Positions 46,595 through 55,671 are shown, counted from the stretch's first letter. The stretch is 64,000 nucleotides of DNA from LMUY01 sp965198565 (GCA_965198565.1 OZ240665.1:1054001-1118000); one strand, 5' to 3'. Made by a program: numbers and translations. The notes: generated by a model not told the origin, from the letters alone.

Positions 46595-47995
46595 TCAGTG
46601 CGAAATCGCCTCCAACGGCCGGTTGTTGACCACCGGCCCGGTCGAGATCGCCGCCATCACCATCAGCATGCTGCCCGCGATGAATACGAACACCCCCAGC
46701 GTCCCGAACGCACCTAGGAAGAAGGCGATGAAGAAGGCGCTGAACACGGCGGAAATCCGGCTGAACGAGTAGACGAACCCCACCGCGACCGCCCGGATTC
46801 GGGTGGGATAGAGCTCCGCCATATAGGCGTGGAAGCCGAACGACATGATGTTGGACGACAAGGTCAGCATGACGCCACAGGCGATGATCGCCACCGTGGC
46901 AGTGGCCTGGCTGAACAACAGCCCGAACACGCCGACGCAGCCCGCCGCGGTGACGATCAGCCATTTGCGCTCCACCCGGTCGGCAAACGTCGCCCCCAGC
47001 AGGGGGCCGAGCGGCGCCGCAAGGGCGATGAGGACCGTGTAGCCGAGCGAGGAGGTGAGAGTGATGCCTTGCTTGACCAGCAGGGTCGGCACCCAGTTGG
47101 CGAACCCGTAGAACCCGACGGTTTGGAAGATGTTGAATACGATCAGCATGATGGTGCGCCGGGCATAGGGTGGCCGCAACGCTTCCATGAGGCTGCCCCG
47201 AGGCATAACCGCCTCCGGACGCCCCACCGGATCGAGCGGAGCGCCGCTCTCGGCTGCCACCCGTGCCTCCAGCGCTGTCGTGATCGCCTCCGCCTCCGCC
47301 AACCGGCCGTGGGCCGCCAGCCAGCGTGGGCTCTCCGGCACCTGGCGGCGGATGAACCACACCCCGATCGCGCTCACCGAGCCGATCAGCACCACCCAGC
47401 GCCAGCCAGAGAACCCCGCCGGCGCCGTCGGCACCAGCAGCCAGGAGAAGAAGGCCACCACGGGAATGGCCGCGAACTGCACCGTCTGGTTCAAGGCGAA
47501 CGCTCGGCCGCGCACGTGCTTGGGGACGAGCTCGCTGATATACGTGTCGATCGTCACCAATTCGACGCCGATGCCGACGCCAGCAATGAACCGCCACAGG
47601 TTCAACCCAAACGCGTCCGTCTGCAGCGCCATGATGCTGGAGGCGGCCGCATACCACAGCAGCGACACGGTGAAGATGGCGCGCCGGCCGAACCGATCCG
47701 CCACGAAGGCGAACATCATGGTGCCGACGAACAGGCCGGCGAACAGCGCAGCCACGAAGCTCGCGATCCCCGACGTGCCGAACAGACCCGGCGTGCTCAC
47801 CGTCAAGATGTGGTCCCGCACCAACCCGGGCGCGATCGACCCGGTGAGGAACAGGTCGTAGAACTCGAAGAACCCGCCCAGGCTGAGCAGGGCCACCCAG
47901 CGCCAGATGCTGCGGGTTGCCGGCAGCCGGTCGAGCCGGGCGCCGATCCTGCCCGCCTCGATCAGCGGATGGTCTTCAACTGTGTTGGTGGACAT
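46595..47995 (-). CDS. MFS transporter (sugar/metabolite:H+ symporter type)
   Basis: A 466-residue transporter with 12 predicted helices. FADRFGRR-type loops between helices 2-3 (FVADRFGRRAIFT) and 8-9 (FADRVERKWL), plus PESPRWLAAHGRLAEAEAI in the central loop, are marks of the sugar porter / aromatic acid symporter branch of the major facilitator superfamily. The substrate is unknown. The ATG is preferred to a TTG 18 bp upstream. It is convergent with the hypothetical pair and diverges from hslV. Confidence 0.9.
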   Translation of the reverse strand: MSTNTVEDHPLIEAGRIGARLDRLPATRSIWRWVALLSLGGFFEFYDLFLTGSIAPGLVRDHILTVSTPGLFGTSGIASFVAALFAGLFVGTMMFAFVADRFGRRAIFTVSLLWYAAASSIMALQTDAFGLNLWRFIAGVGIGVELVTIDTYISELVPKHVRGRAFALNQTVQFAAIPVVAFFSWLLVPTAPAGFSGWRWVVLIGSVSAIGVWFIRRQVPESPRWLAAHGRLAEAEAITTALEARVAAESGAPLDPVGRPEAVMPRGSLMEALRPPYARRTIMLIVFNIFQTVGFYGFANWVPTLLVKQGITLTSSLGYTVLIALAAPLGPLLGATFADRVERKWLIVTAAGCVGVFGLLFSQATATVAIIACGVMLTLSSNIMSFGFHAYMAELYPTRIRAVAVGFVYSFSRISAVFSAFFIAFFLGAFGTLGVFVFIAGSMLMVMAAISTGPVVNNRPLEAISH

Positions 47996-48061
47996 GGACG
48001 CGCCCTTCTCCAAGGCTGTTCTGTTCTGTCGTCCTTAGAGCACCTCCTAGCGCCGCAAAAG

Positions 48062-48091
48062 CCCTCGCCCTCTGAAAGGGTTGGGTGCGGG
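48062..48091. repeat. palindromic intergenic repeat, copy 4 (degenerate)
   Basis: CCCTCGCCCTCTGAAAGGGT then TGGGTGCGGG. It keeps the overall order of the repeat, but the stem has several mismatches. It lies in the divergent region between the MFS gene and hslV. Confidence 0.55.
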
Positions 48092-48150
48092 CCGCCGCCG
48101 CCACGACATGGTTCTTGCGAACGCTCCCCGCGCTCGCCATCTGCGAACCC

Positions 48151-48708
48151 ATGCAGAACACACCTTATGATCCCGTTGGTTGGCACGGGACCACCATCCT
48201 TTGCGTCCGCCGCGACGGCCATGTGGCCATGGCGGGCGACGGGCAAGTCACGCTGGGCCAGACCGTCATCAAGGGCAACGCGCGCAAGGTCCGCCGCATC
48301 GGCGCGGGCGAGCGCGTGCTGGCCGGGTTTGCCGGCGCCACCGCCGACGCCTTCACCCTGCTCGAGCGGCTCGAGGCCAAGCTCGAACGCTTCCCCAACC
48401 AGCTCGAGCGCGCCTGCGTCGAACTCGCCAAGGATTGGCGCACCGACCGTTACCTGCGCCGGCTCGAGGCCATGATGGCGGTGGCCGACGCCGACCGTTC
48501 CTTCACCCTCACCGGCAACGGCGATGTGCTGGAGCCGGAAGACGGCGTGATCGCCATCGGCTCCGGCGGCAACTACGCGCTCGCCGCCGCCCGCGCGCTG
48601 ATGGAAGTCGACGGCTTCTCCGCCGAGGACGTCGCCCGTCGCGCCATGCGCATCGCCGGCGAAATCTGCGTCTACACCAACGCCTCCGTGATCATCGAAA
48701 GCCTGTAA
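48151..48708 (+). CDS. hslV: ATP-dependent protease subunit HslV
   Basis: A 185-residue proteasome-like peptidase that forms the HslUV complex. GTTILCVRRDGHVAMAGDGQ holds the catalytic Thr; processing after Gly13 would expose Thr14, leaving a 13-residue propeptide. GNARKVRRIG and LAGFAGATADAFTLLERLE are conserved. The stop and the hslU ATG share one base (TAATG). The start is the ATG before QNTPYDPVGW. Confidence 0.95.
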   Translation: MQNTPYDPVGWHGTTILCVRRDGHVAMAGDGQVTLGQTVIKGNARKVRRIGAGERVLAGFAGATADAFTLLERLEAKLERFPNQLERACVELAKDWRTDRYLRRLEAMMAVADADRSFTLTGNGDVLEPEDGVIAIGSGGNYALAAARALMEVDGFSAEDVARRAMRIAGEICVYTNASVIIESL

Positions 48709-50024
48709 TGGACGTCCCCACCTATTCCCCGCGCGAGATCGTCTCCGAACTCGACCGCTTCATCGTCGGCCAGAACGACGCCAAGCGCGCGGTCGCCATC
48801 GCGCTGCGCAACCGCTGGCGCCGGCAGCAGCTTCCTGAGGACATGCGCGAGGAGGTGGTGCCCAAGAACATCCTCATGATCGGCCCCACCGGCTGCGGCA
48901 AGACCGAGATCGCCCGCCGGCTCGCCAAGCTGGCCCAGGCGCCGTTCCTCAAGGTGGAGGCGACCAAGTTCACCGAGGTCGGCTATGTCGGCCGCGACGT
49001 GGACAGCATCGTGCGCGACCTGGTCGAGGTCAGCATCACCATGCTGAAGGAAGCCTCCCGCCGCGACGTGCAGGCCAAGGCGGAGTCGCAAGCGGAGGAT
49101 CGCCTGGTGACGGCGCTGGTCGGCGACGGGGCGGGCGGCGACACCCGCGCCAAGTTCCGCCGCATGCTGCGTGACGGCGAGTTGGAGGAGAAGGAAGTCG
49201 AGGTCCAGGTGGCCGATGCCGGGTCCTCGCCGATCGGCCAGCTCGACATCCCCGGCATGCCGCCGGGCCAGATGATCAACCTGGGCGAGATGATGAAGGG
49301 CATGATGGGCAAGCAGCAAAAGGCCCGGCGCATGACCGTGGCCGCCGCCCGCACCGCCCTCACCCGCGACGAGGCTGACCATCTGCTCGACACCGAACAG
49401 GTCACCAAGGACGCGGTGTTCCACGCCGAGCAGAACGGCATCGTGTTCCTCGACGAGATCGACAAGGTGTGCGCCCGCTCCACCGAGGGGTTCCGTGGCG
49501 GCGACGTGTCGCGCGAGGGCGTGCAGCGCGACTTGCTGCCGCTGATCGAGGGCACCACCGTCTCCACCAAATACGGTCCGGTGAAGACCGACCACATCCT
49601 GTTCATCGCCTCGGGTGCGTTTCATCTGGCCAAGCCGTCGGACCTGCTGCCCGAGCTGCAGGGCCGCCTGCCGATCCGCGTCGAGCTGGCGCCGCTGTCC
49701 CGCGCCGACCTGCGGCAGATCCTGGTCGAGCCGGAGCACAGTCTATTGAAGCAATACGGCGCTCTGATGAGCACGGAGGGGCTGACGCTGGATTTCTCCG
49801 AGGATGCGATCGATGCGCTGGCTGATTTGGCGGCGGACATCAATGACCGGGTGGAGAACATCGGCGCCCGGCGGCTGGCGACGGTGCTGGAGAAGCTGCT
49901 GGAAGAAATCAGCTTCACCGCGAGCGACCGCCGCGGCGATGTGGTGAAGGTGGACGCTGCCTACGTGACCGAAAAGGTCGCGCCTTTGGCCGCCAGGGGC
50001 GATTTGAGCCGCTTCATCCTCTAA
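48708..50024 (+). CDS. hslU: ATP-dependent protease ATPase subunit HslU
   Basis: A 438-residue AAA+ unfoldase that feeds proteins to HslV. The Walker A motif is GPTGCGKTE near residue 60, Walker B is IVFLDEIDK near 250, and the typical YVGRDVDSIVRDL loop and an inserted I-domain (about 110-230, with GQMINLGEMMKGMMGKQ) are present. The C-terminus ends LSRFIL, the conserved tail that inserts into HslV. It directly follows hslV. Confidence 0.96.
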   Translation: MDVPTYSPREIVSELDRFIVGQNDAKRAVAIALRNRWRRQQLPEDMREEVVPKNILMIGPTGCGKTEIARRLAKLAQAPFLKVEATKFTEVGYVGRDVDSIVRDLVEVSITMLKEASRRDVQAKAESQAEDRLVTALVGDGAGGDTRAKFRRMLRDGELEEKEVEVQVADAGSSPIGQLDIPGMPPGQMINLGEMMKGMMGKQQKARRMTVAAARTALTRDEADHLLDTEQVTKDAVFHAEQNGIVFLDEIDKVCARSTEGFRGGDVSREGVQRDLLPLIEGTTVSTKYGPVKTDHILFIASGAFHLAKPSDLLPELQGRLPIRVELAPLSRADLRQILVEPEHSLLKQYGALMSTEGLTLDFSEDAIDALADLAADINDRVENIGARRLATVLEKLLEEISFTASDRRGDVVKVDAAYVTEKVAPLAARGDLSRFIL

Positions 50025-50050
50025 TCTCGACAAAAGCTCGCATCTCGTTC

Positions 50051-50076
50051 CCACACCTGTTATAACTCGGGTGTGG
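50051..50076. promoter_or_regulatory. probable autoregulatory operator of the toxin-antitoxin pair
   Basis: CCACACC (50051-50057) and GGTGTGG (50070-50076) are perfect inverted repeats flanking a smaller palindrome, GTTATAAC, that contains a -10-like TATAAC. It lies 12 bp before the antitoxin ATG. This is the expected layout for an AbrB-type antitoxin that represses its own promoter. Confidence 0.6.
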
Positions 50077-50087
50077 AGGGCTGTGCC

Positions 50088-50312
50088 ATGGCTGAGATGC
50101 GTGTGATTGCCGTCGGCAATTCTGTCGGAGTGATTCTCCCCCGGGAGTTAGCGGCCAAGCTTGGCGTGCAGAAGGGGGACACGCTGTTCGCATCGGACGT
50201 GCCAGACGGGGTGAACCTGTCGGTGCGCAACCCCGATGTTGAGGAGCAAATGGTGGTCGCGCGCCAACTCATGAAGAAGTGGCGCAACGTCCTGCACGAA
50301 CTGGCGAAGTGA
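50088..50312 (+). CDS. AbrB/MazE-type antitoxin
   Basis: A 74-residue protein with a swapped-hairpin AbrB DNA-binding domain: MRVIAVGNSVGVILPRELAA followed by KLGVQKGDTLF is the classic pattern. The C-terminal helix (EEQMVVARQLMKKWRN) should bind and neutralise the toxin. GGAGG is 8 bases before the ATG, and an in-frame GTG lies 15 bp upstream. It overlaps the doc toxin (GTGA) and probably represses the operon at the palindrome just upstream. Confidence 0.88.
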   Translation: MAEMRVIAVGNSVGVILPRELAAKLGVQKGDTLFASDVPDGVNLSVRNPDVEEQMVVARQLMKKWRNVLHELAK

Positions 50313-50704
50313 CGGTTTGGATCAACCGGATCACGGTCGAGCGGATGCATGGCGAGCAGCTCGCCCAGCATGGCGGCGCCCTCGGAGTTCGGGACGCCGC
50401 CCTGCTGGAAAGCGCCCTGGCTCGACCGCTCAACCATGCCGGCTACGGCAACCCGGACATTGCCGAGCTGGGCGCGATGTATGCGATTGCGATCGCCCGC
50501 AACCACCCGTTCATCGACGGCAACAAGCGGGCCGGCTTCATGGCGATGGTACTGTTCCTGGCGCTGAACGACATCCCGCTCGAGGCGCCGGAGGCCGAGG
50601 CCGTCGTGGCCATGCTGGACATGGCGGCGGGTGAGCTGTCCGACGCCGAGTTCACGGCTTGGGTGCGCGACCATGCAAAACCCGTCGCCAGGGGCCATGA
50701 TTGA
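50309..50704 (+). CDS. doc: Doc family toxin (Fic domain)
   Basis: A 131-residue Fic-fold toxin. The active motif HPFIDGNKRAGFMAMVLF is at 66 onward, the Doc variant of HPFxxGNKR, which phosphorylates elongation factor Tu and stops translation in characterised members. NRITVERMHGEQLAQHGGAL is the usual N-terminus. It starts at GTG overlapping the antitoxin stop. Here the partner is AbrB-like rather than Phd. All core motif residues are present, so it should be active. Confidence 0.92.
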   Translation: MTVWINRITVERMHGEQLAQHGGALGVRDAALLESALARPLNHAGYGNPDIAELGAMYAIAIARNHPFIDGNKRAGFMAMVLFLALNDIPLEAPEAEAVVAMLDMAAGELSDAEFTAWVRDHAKPVARGHD

Positions 50705-50736
50705 CGCATGCCGCCCTCGTCGTCACATCCCTGCCC

Positions 50737-51183
50737 ATGACCAATCCATTCGTCGACCCGCCTGAACCCACCGCCGCCGAGGCCATCGAAGCCATCGGCG
50801 AGGAACTGGGCGTGTTCGACGACTGGATGGACCGCTACCAGTTCATCATCGAGCTGGGCCGCAAGCTCCCGCCGCTCCCACCCGACTGGATGGACGACGC
50901 CCATCGCGTCCCCGGCTGCCAGAGCAAGGTGTGGATGGAGGCCGCCATGCAAGGCCACGTGCTGCGGCTGGCCGGGGCGTCGGACGCGGCGATCGTCTCC
51001 GGGCTAGTAGCGTTGCTGCTGCGGGTCTATTCTGGCCGCTCGCCGGCGGAAATCCTGGCAACCGACCCGGTGTTCCTACGCGACCTCGGACTGCTGGAGG
51101 CGCTCTCCACCAATCGCGGCAACGGCATCGCGGCGATGGCGCGCGCGATCCGGTCCGCGGCGGAGGCGGAGATGCGGCGGTAG
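50737..51183 (+). CDS. sufE: SufE family sulfur-acceptor protein
   Basis: A 148-residue protein that takes sulfur from the cysteine desulfurase SufS for Fe-S cluster assembly. YQFIIELGRKLPPLPPDW and the reactive Cys61 in VPGCQSKVWME are diagnostic; the C-terminal SAILRRxRSAAEA-type helix ends the protein. No suf operon is nearby. The ATG at MTNPFVDPP is used; upstream codons are not conserved. Confidence 0.93.
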   Translation: MTNPFVDPPEPTAAEAIEAIGEELGVFDDWMDRYQFIIELGRKLPPLPPDWMDDAHRVPGCQSKVWMEAAMQGHVLRLAGASDAAIVSGLVALLLRVYSGRSPAEILATDPVFLRDLGLLEALSTNRGNGIAAMARAIRSAAEAEMRR

Positions 51184-51187
51184 CGAC

Positions 51188-52765
51188 CTACCCCTTCCGC
51201 GCGTTCCAGAAGATCGGGAACGGGCTATCCACCACCCCGGTGATCGACGTCTTCATCGCTGCCGGCTGGAAAAACTGTCCGAGCGGCACGTAAGGCACTT
51301 CCTCCCACACGACCGCTTGGATTGCATCGGTTGCCTTCTTGCGCGCCGCATCGTCCGACGCGTCGAACCAGTCCGTGCGGAGTTGCTCGATCCGGGGGCT
51401 GGTCGGCCAGCCGAACCAGGCGTTTTGGCCGTTGCCAAGGATTGGGTAGTGGCCCGCCGGGTCATCGACGTTCAGCCCTTCCCAACCGGTGCAGAACACG
51501 TTCCAGCCGCCTTTGTCCGGCGCCGCCTTGTTGGCTCGGCGCTGCACCACCGTGCCCCAATCCGTGGCCACGTAATCCACCGCGACGCCCAGCTTGGTCA
51601 GCACATCGCGCGTCACCTGGCAGAACGCTTGCAAGGCCGGGTAGTCGGTGGGCGAGAGGATGACGACCTTCTCGCCGGCATAGCCCGCCTCCTGCACCAG
51701 CTTCTTAGCGACGTCGAAGTCGCGCGGCCCGTTGATCGCGTCCATGCCGACGGTGCTGGCGGCCGGCGAACCCGGCGTGAACACGCCCACGCCGGTTTTG
51801 TATAGGCTGGTGTCATCGCCGTACGCAGCCTCCATGTACTCCTTCTGGTTCACCACGTGCAGCACGGCCTGCCGCATCTTCACGTTGTCGAACGGCGGCC
51901 ACAGCTCGTTGAAGCGCAGGATCTCCACGCTGCCGAACCGCGTCATCGGCACGATCTTCACGCCCGGCGCCTGCTTCAACACCGGCAACAGGTCCGGCAC
52001 GGGAACTTGCCACCAATCCTCCTCCCCGGTCTGGAGCGCGCCGGTGCAGGTCGCCGCGTCGGTGATGATGTTCCACTCGACGCGGTCGAAATACACCGGC
52101 TTGCCGCCCGCAGTGAAATCCGGCGGTTCGTTACGCGAGACATAGGTCTCGTTGCGCGCATAGGCCGCCAGCACGCCGGGTTGCCACTCGTTGCGCAAGA
52201 ATCGGAACGGGCCGGAACCGGTGAAGTCGGTAATCTGCGTGAACGGATCGGTCTGCGCCACGTGCTCCGGCATGATGAAGCAGACATTGGCCGCCGCCTT
52301 GCCGAACGCAGTCAGCAGCAGCGGGAACGGCTTGCTGAGCTTGACGGTGAAGCTGCGGTCGTCCGGCGCCGTCATGCCCTCGAGCTGACCGGACAGGCGC
52401 TGGCCGAATGCGTCCCGCGCCATCCAGCGCCTGATCGACGCCACGCAATCCGCGCCGCGAACCGTCGCGCCATCGTGGAACTTGAGGCCATCGCGCAAGC
52501 GGAAGGTCCAGGTCAGCTTGTCGGCGGAGAGGTCGAAGCTCTGGCACATCTGCGGCTTGGCGTTGAGCTGCGAGTCCACGCCGAACAGCGTGTCGTAGAT
52601 CAAGTAGCCATGGTTGCGGGCGACGGTGGTGGTGGTCCAGATCGGGTCCGGATTGGCGAGGTTGCCCTCGGGAATGAACTTCAGCACCCGCGCGTTTTGC
52701 GCGAGCGAGGGACGGGGAAGTGCCGCCGCAGCGGCGGTTGCCGCAAGGAAGGTCCTGCGCTTCAT
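51188..52765 (-). CDS. ABC transporter substrate-binding protein, family 5 (peptide/nickel type)
   Basis: A 525-residue periplasmic binding protein. It has a twin-arginine-like signal (MKRRTFLAATAAAAALPRPS). LTWTFRLRDGLKFHDGATVR is the family 5 hallmark; FTGSGPFRFLRNEW and QAVLHVVNQKEYMEAAYG follow. It should bind an oligopeptide or similar solute for import. No permease or ATPase gene is adjacent, so the rest of the transporter must be elsewhere. GAGGGAC lies before the ATG. Confidence 0.9.
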   Translation of the reverse strand: MKRRTFLAATAAAAALPRPSLAQNARVLKFIPEGNLANPDPIWTTTTVARNHGYLIYDTLFGVDSQLNAKPQMCQSFDLSADKLTWTFRLRDGLKFHDGATVRGADCVASIRRWMARDAFGQRLSGQLEGMTAPDDRSFTVKLSKPFPLLLTAFGKAAANVCFIMPEHVAQTDPFTQITDFTGSGPFRFLRNEWQPGVLAAYARNETYVSRNEPPDFTAGGKPVYFDRVEWNIITDAATCTGALQTGEEDWWQVPVPDLLPVLKQAPGVKIVPMTRFGSVEILRFNELWPPFDNVKMRQAVLHVVNQKEYMEAAYGDDTSLYKTGVGVFTPGSPAASTVGMDAINGPRDFDVAKKLVQEAGYAGEKVVILSPTDYPALQAFCQVTRDVLTKLGVAVDYVATDWGTVVQRRANKAAPDKGGWNVFCTGWEGLNVDDPAGHYPILGNGQNAWFGWPTSPRIEQLRTDWFDASDDAARKKATDAIQAVVWEEVPYVPLGQFFQPAAMKTSITGVVDSPFPIFWNARKG

Positions 52766-52899
52766 GGATTGTCCCTCTGCCCGGTTGTCCGCGAGTGCCT
52801 TGCAAGAGCGAGGCCGGACGTCATGGTGTGGACTCCCGTCGTGTCGGTTGCTGAGCAAAAGGTGGGCTTGGACCGGCTGGGAACGGAAACGTCAGCGCG

Positions 52900-53502
52900 T
52901 TATTCCAGTAGCACGCCGCTCTCCCGCAGAAACGCCAGCAGCGCCAACATCGGCAAGCCGAGCACCGCCGCGTGTTCGCCGTCGATGCGCTCGAACAGTT
53001 GCAGGCCCGGCCCTTCCACCCGATAGGCGCCCACCGAGGCGAGACACGCATCACCCTCCGCTGCCAAGTAAGCGTCAAGGAACGCCTCGTAAAACCGCCG
53101 CATCGTTAGAGTGGGCCGGGCCTCGTGACGCCAGACCTCGCGCCCCGCCCGCCAGCAGGCAACCGCCGTCACCAATTCGTGGCGCCGCCCACGCAAGGCC
53201 CACAACTGCGCACGAGCGGCCGCCATGTCCGGTGGCTTGTCGAACCAGCGTCCGTCACACAGCAGCATCTGATCCGCCCCGATCACGATTGCGCTGGGAT
53301 CAGCCACTTGCCGCGCCTTGGCCGACGCCAGCGCCAGTGCAGCCCCGCCGCCTTCCCCAGCGGCGCGCATGGACGCTCGGATGGCCGCCTCGTCGACCGT
53401 GGCCGGCTGCACCCGGAACCGCAGCCCGGCAGCCGTCAGCAAATCCCGCCGCGCCGCCGAGCCGCTCGCCAGGATCAGCGGCGGCGCGCCCGGCGCCATC
53501 AT
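52900..53502 (-). CDS. maf: Maf family nucleotide pyrophosphatase
   Basis: A 200-residue house-cleaning pyrophosphatase that hydrolyses modified nucleoside triphosphates. LILASGSAARRDLLTAAGL is the family opening, and the active-site acidic residue lies in VIGADQMLLCDGRWFDKP. The Glu/Asp pattern resembles the YceF-like branch. It starts ATGATG where ppsR stops (overlap). In Caulobacter the same order ppsR-maf runs away from the origin, as here. Confidence 0.9.
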   Translation of the reverse strand: MMAPGAPPLILASGSAARRDLLTAAGLRFRVQPATVDEAAIRASMRAAGEGGGAALALASAKARQVADPSAIVIGADQMLLCDGRWFDKPPDMAAARAQLWALRGRRHELVTAVACWRAGREVWRHEARPTLTMRRFYEAFLDAYLAAEGDACLASVGAYRVEGPGLQLFERIDGEHAAVLGLPMLALLAFLRESGVLLE

Positions 53503-54356
53503 GGGGCCGGCGGGGCGGCGTGCTTCTGCCGGGCGTGCCAGGCTTCCATGAGCTGCAGCACGGTCGCCGCGGTCTCCTCGATGGAGCGCCTGGTCACGTC
53601 GATCACGGGCCAGCCGCGCCGGTTGCAGATGCGCCGAGCCCAGAGCAGCTCGTCGCGCACCGCCTCGGCGTCGATATACTCGCTCTTGTCCTGCCGCATG
53701 GCGGCCGATTGCCCGATCAAGCGCAGCCGGTGGCGGCGGATTTCGATCAGCGCCGCCGGGTCCAACGTCAGCCCGATCACCGGGCAGCGCGGCAGGTCGA
53801 GCCCCGGCGGATCGGGCAGGCCAGGCACCAGCGGCACGTTGGCCGCTTTCACGCCTCGATTGGCCAGGTAGAACGATGTCGGCGTCTTGGACGAGCGGGA
53901 CACGCCGACCAGGATCACGTCCGCCTGCTGGATGCCGGCCTGCGCCTGCCCGTCGTCATGGGCGAGCACGAAATGCATGGCGTCGATGCGGCGGAAGTAA
54001 TCCGCATCCAGCACGTATTGGCGCCCCGGGCGGGACGCCGCCTGCTCGCCGATCTGCTCCTGCAGCATGCTGAGCACCGGATCGAGCACGTTCACCAGGT
54101 CGATCTGCAGGCGGGTGCAGACCTTCTGCAGCTCCTCCCGCAGCCCAGCGTCCAGCAAGGTGGACAGCACCGGGCCGGGCTCCGCCTCGATGCCCTCGAG
54201 CACCCGGTGCAGTTGGAACCGCGTCCGGACCAGGCTCCAGCGGTGATAGACGATCGAGACATGCTCGAACTGCGACACGGTGGCGCGCGCAATCGAGTTC
54301 AGCGTCTCGCCGGTCGCGTCGGACACCAGGTGGAGGTTGAGCCGCTGCGTTGCCAT
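53499..54356 (-). CDS. ppsR: pyruvate, phosphate dikinase / PEP synthetase regulatory protein
   Basis: A 285-residue bifunctional kinase-phosphorylase (DUF299). It switches its target off by ADP-dependent phosphorylation of a Thr and on by Pi-dependent removal. LNLHLVSDATGETLNSIARA is the family start and the P-loop GVSRSSKTPTS is at 151 onward. The likely target here is the PPDK encoded at 21-23.6 kb. It lies beside the candidate replication origin, which is where this gene is found in Caulobacter. Confidence 0.93.
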   Translation of the reverse strand: MATQRLNLHLVSDATGETLNSIARATVSQFEHVSIVYHRWSLVRTRFQLHRVLEGIEAEPGPVLSTLLDAGLREELQKVCTRLQIDLVNVLDPVLSMLQEQIGEQAASRPGRQYVLDADYFRRIDAMHFVLAHDDGQAQAGIQQADVILVGVSRSSKTPTSFYLANRGVKAANVPLVPGLPDPPGLDLPRCPVIGLTLDPAALIEIRRHRLRLIGQSAAMRQDKSEYIDAEAVRDELLWARRICNRRGWPVIDVTRRSIEETAATVLQLMEAWHARQKHAAPPAP

Positions 54357-54645
54357 GGGTGCGAGGATAGCGGGGATAAGCGGTGCCGCCAGCGGATTAT
54401 TCGGCCGGGCGCATTAACAGCGGGGACAAACCAAACGCCAGCGTCCGGCCGGGGACGATTGCGAGCGTTCCGATGTGCACGGCGGGATAACGCCCACGCC
54501 TGGTGCATTGGCAGCAGCTTAGCTTGCACTCCTCATGTGGATGGAACCTGGTAGGCTGCTCGCGTTCCCGTGTACCCCTCTATCCACAGGGCCTACTGAC
54601 TCCCACAACCTATTTAAGCTTTCTTATTGGTTTATAGAGACGCGC
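54357..54645. other. candidate chromosomal replication origin (oriC)
   Basis: This 289-bp gap lies between divergent ppsR and hemE, the same neighbours as the mapped Caulobacter origin. DnaA-box-like sites (consensus TTATCCACA): CTATCCACA at 54580-54588 (plus strand, 8/9), CCATCCACA at 54536-54544 (minus, 7/9), and TTATCC cores on the minus strand at 54374-54379 and 54485-54490. An AT-rich tract (about 54609-54638, CTATTTAAGCTTTCTTATTG and onward) could be the unwinding element and also holds the hemE promoter. No gene is seen. The call rests on position plus motifs. Confidence 0.65.
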
Positions 54646-55671
54646 ATGACATCTCCGTTCCTTAGGGCCCTGGCCGGCGAAGCAGTGTGGCCGCCGCCAA
54701 TCTGGCTCATGCGCCAAGCCGGGCGCTACCTCCCGGAATACCGCGAGGTGCGTGCCAAAGCCGGCGGCATGCTGGATCTTTGCCTCAGCCCCGACTTCGC
54801 CACCGAAGTCACCCTGCAGCCGATCCGCCGCTACGGCTTCGACGCAGCGATCCTGTTCAGCGACCTGCCGCTGCTGTGCTGGGCGCTGGGCCAGGGGCTT
54901 CGCTACGAGGAAGGCGAGGGCCCCTTGCTCGACCCGATCCGGGACAGCGCGGCGCTGGCCCGCCTGACCCCAGGGCGCGTGGCCAGCGCAGTCAGCCCCG
55001 TGCTCGAGACGGTGCGCCGGCTGCGCACCGAGCTGCCAGCCGACTGCGCCCTGATCGGCTTCGCCGGCAGCCCCTGGACGGTGTCCTGCTACATGGTGGA
55101 AGGCCGCGGCTCCAAGGAGTTCGCCGCCGCCCGCATGATGGCCTATGCCGACCCGCCGCTGTTCGCCGCCCTCACCGGCCTGCTGGTGGAGCAGACCGCG
55201 GACTATCTCTGCATGCAGATCGAGGCCGGCGCCGACGCGGTGATGCTGTTCGACTCCTGGGCCGGCGTGCTCCCCGCCGACGCTTTCCGCCAGCACGTGA
55301 TGCAACCGACCCGGCGCATCGTCGAGTTGATCCATGCGCGCCACCCCGCCACGCCGGTGATCGGCTTCCCCCGCCTGGCCGGCGCCCTGCTGGCCGAATA
55401 CGTCGCGGTCACCGGCGTGCAGGCCGTGGGCGTGGACACCGCCACCGACCCGGCGCTGGTCGCGGCCGCCATCCCGGACACGGTGGCCGTGCAAGGCAAT
55501 CTCGATCCCCTGGCCTTGGTGGTCGGCGGCGAGACGCAGCAGACCGCCACGCGCCGCATCCTCGACGCCTGGCGCGGCCGGCCGGCGATCTTCAACCTGG
55601 GCCACGGCATCGTCCCCGGCACGCCGCCCGAGCATGTCGCCACCCTGGTGCAGAGTGTGCGCAATGCTTGA
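54646..55671 (+). CDS. hemE: uroporphyrinogen decarboxylase
   Basis: A 341-residue enzyme that removes four carboxyls from uroporphyrinogen III in haem synthesis. PPPIWLMRQAGRYLPEYREV near the start and GFAGSPWTVSCYMVEG are the two family signatures. The ATG at MTSPFLRALAG is used; the frame extends 37 codons upstream, but that stretch belongs to the AT-rich origin-like region. It is followed by hemH and is the classic right-hand neighbour of the alphaproteobacterial origin. Confidence 0.95.
   Translation: MTSPFLRALAGEAVWPPPIWLMRQAGRYLPEYREVRAKAGGMLDLCLSPDFATEVTLQPIRRYGFDAAILFSDLPLLCWALGQGLRYEEGEGPLLDPIRDSAALARLTPGRVASAVSPVLETVRRLRTELPADCALIGFAGSPWTVSCYMVEGRGSKEFAAARMMAYADPPLFAALTGLLVEQTADYLCMQIEAGADAVMLFDSWAGVLPADAFRQHVMQPTRRIVELIHARHPATPVIGFPRLAGALLAEYVAVTGVQAVGVDTATDPALVAAAIPDTVAVQGNLDPLALVVGGETQQTATRRILDAWRGRPAIFNLGHGIVPGTPPEHVATLVQSVRNA

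Noticed and set aside
46829..48475. 548-codon plus-strand frame over the MFS gene running into hslV
   Set aside because: It covers two confident genes in the wrong frame and is dominated by His, Gln and Arg.
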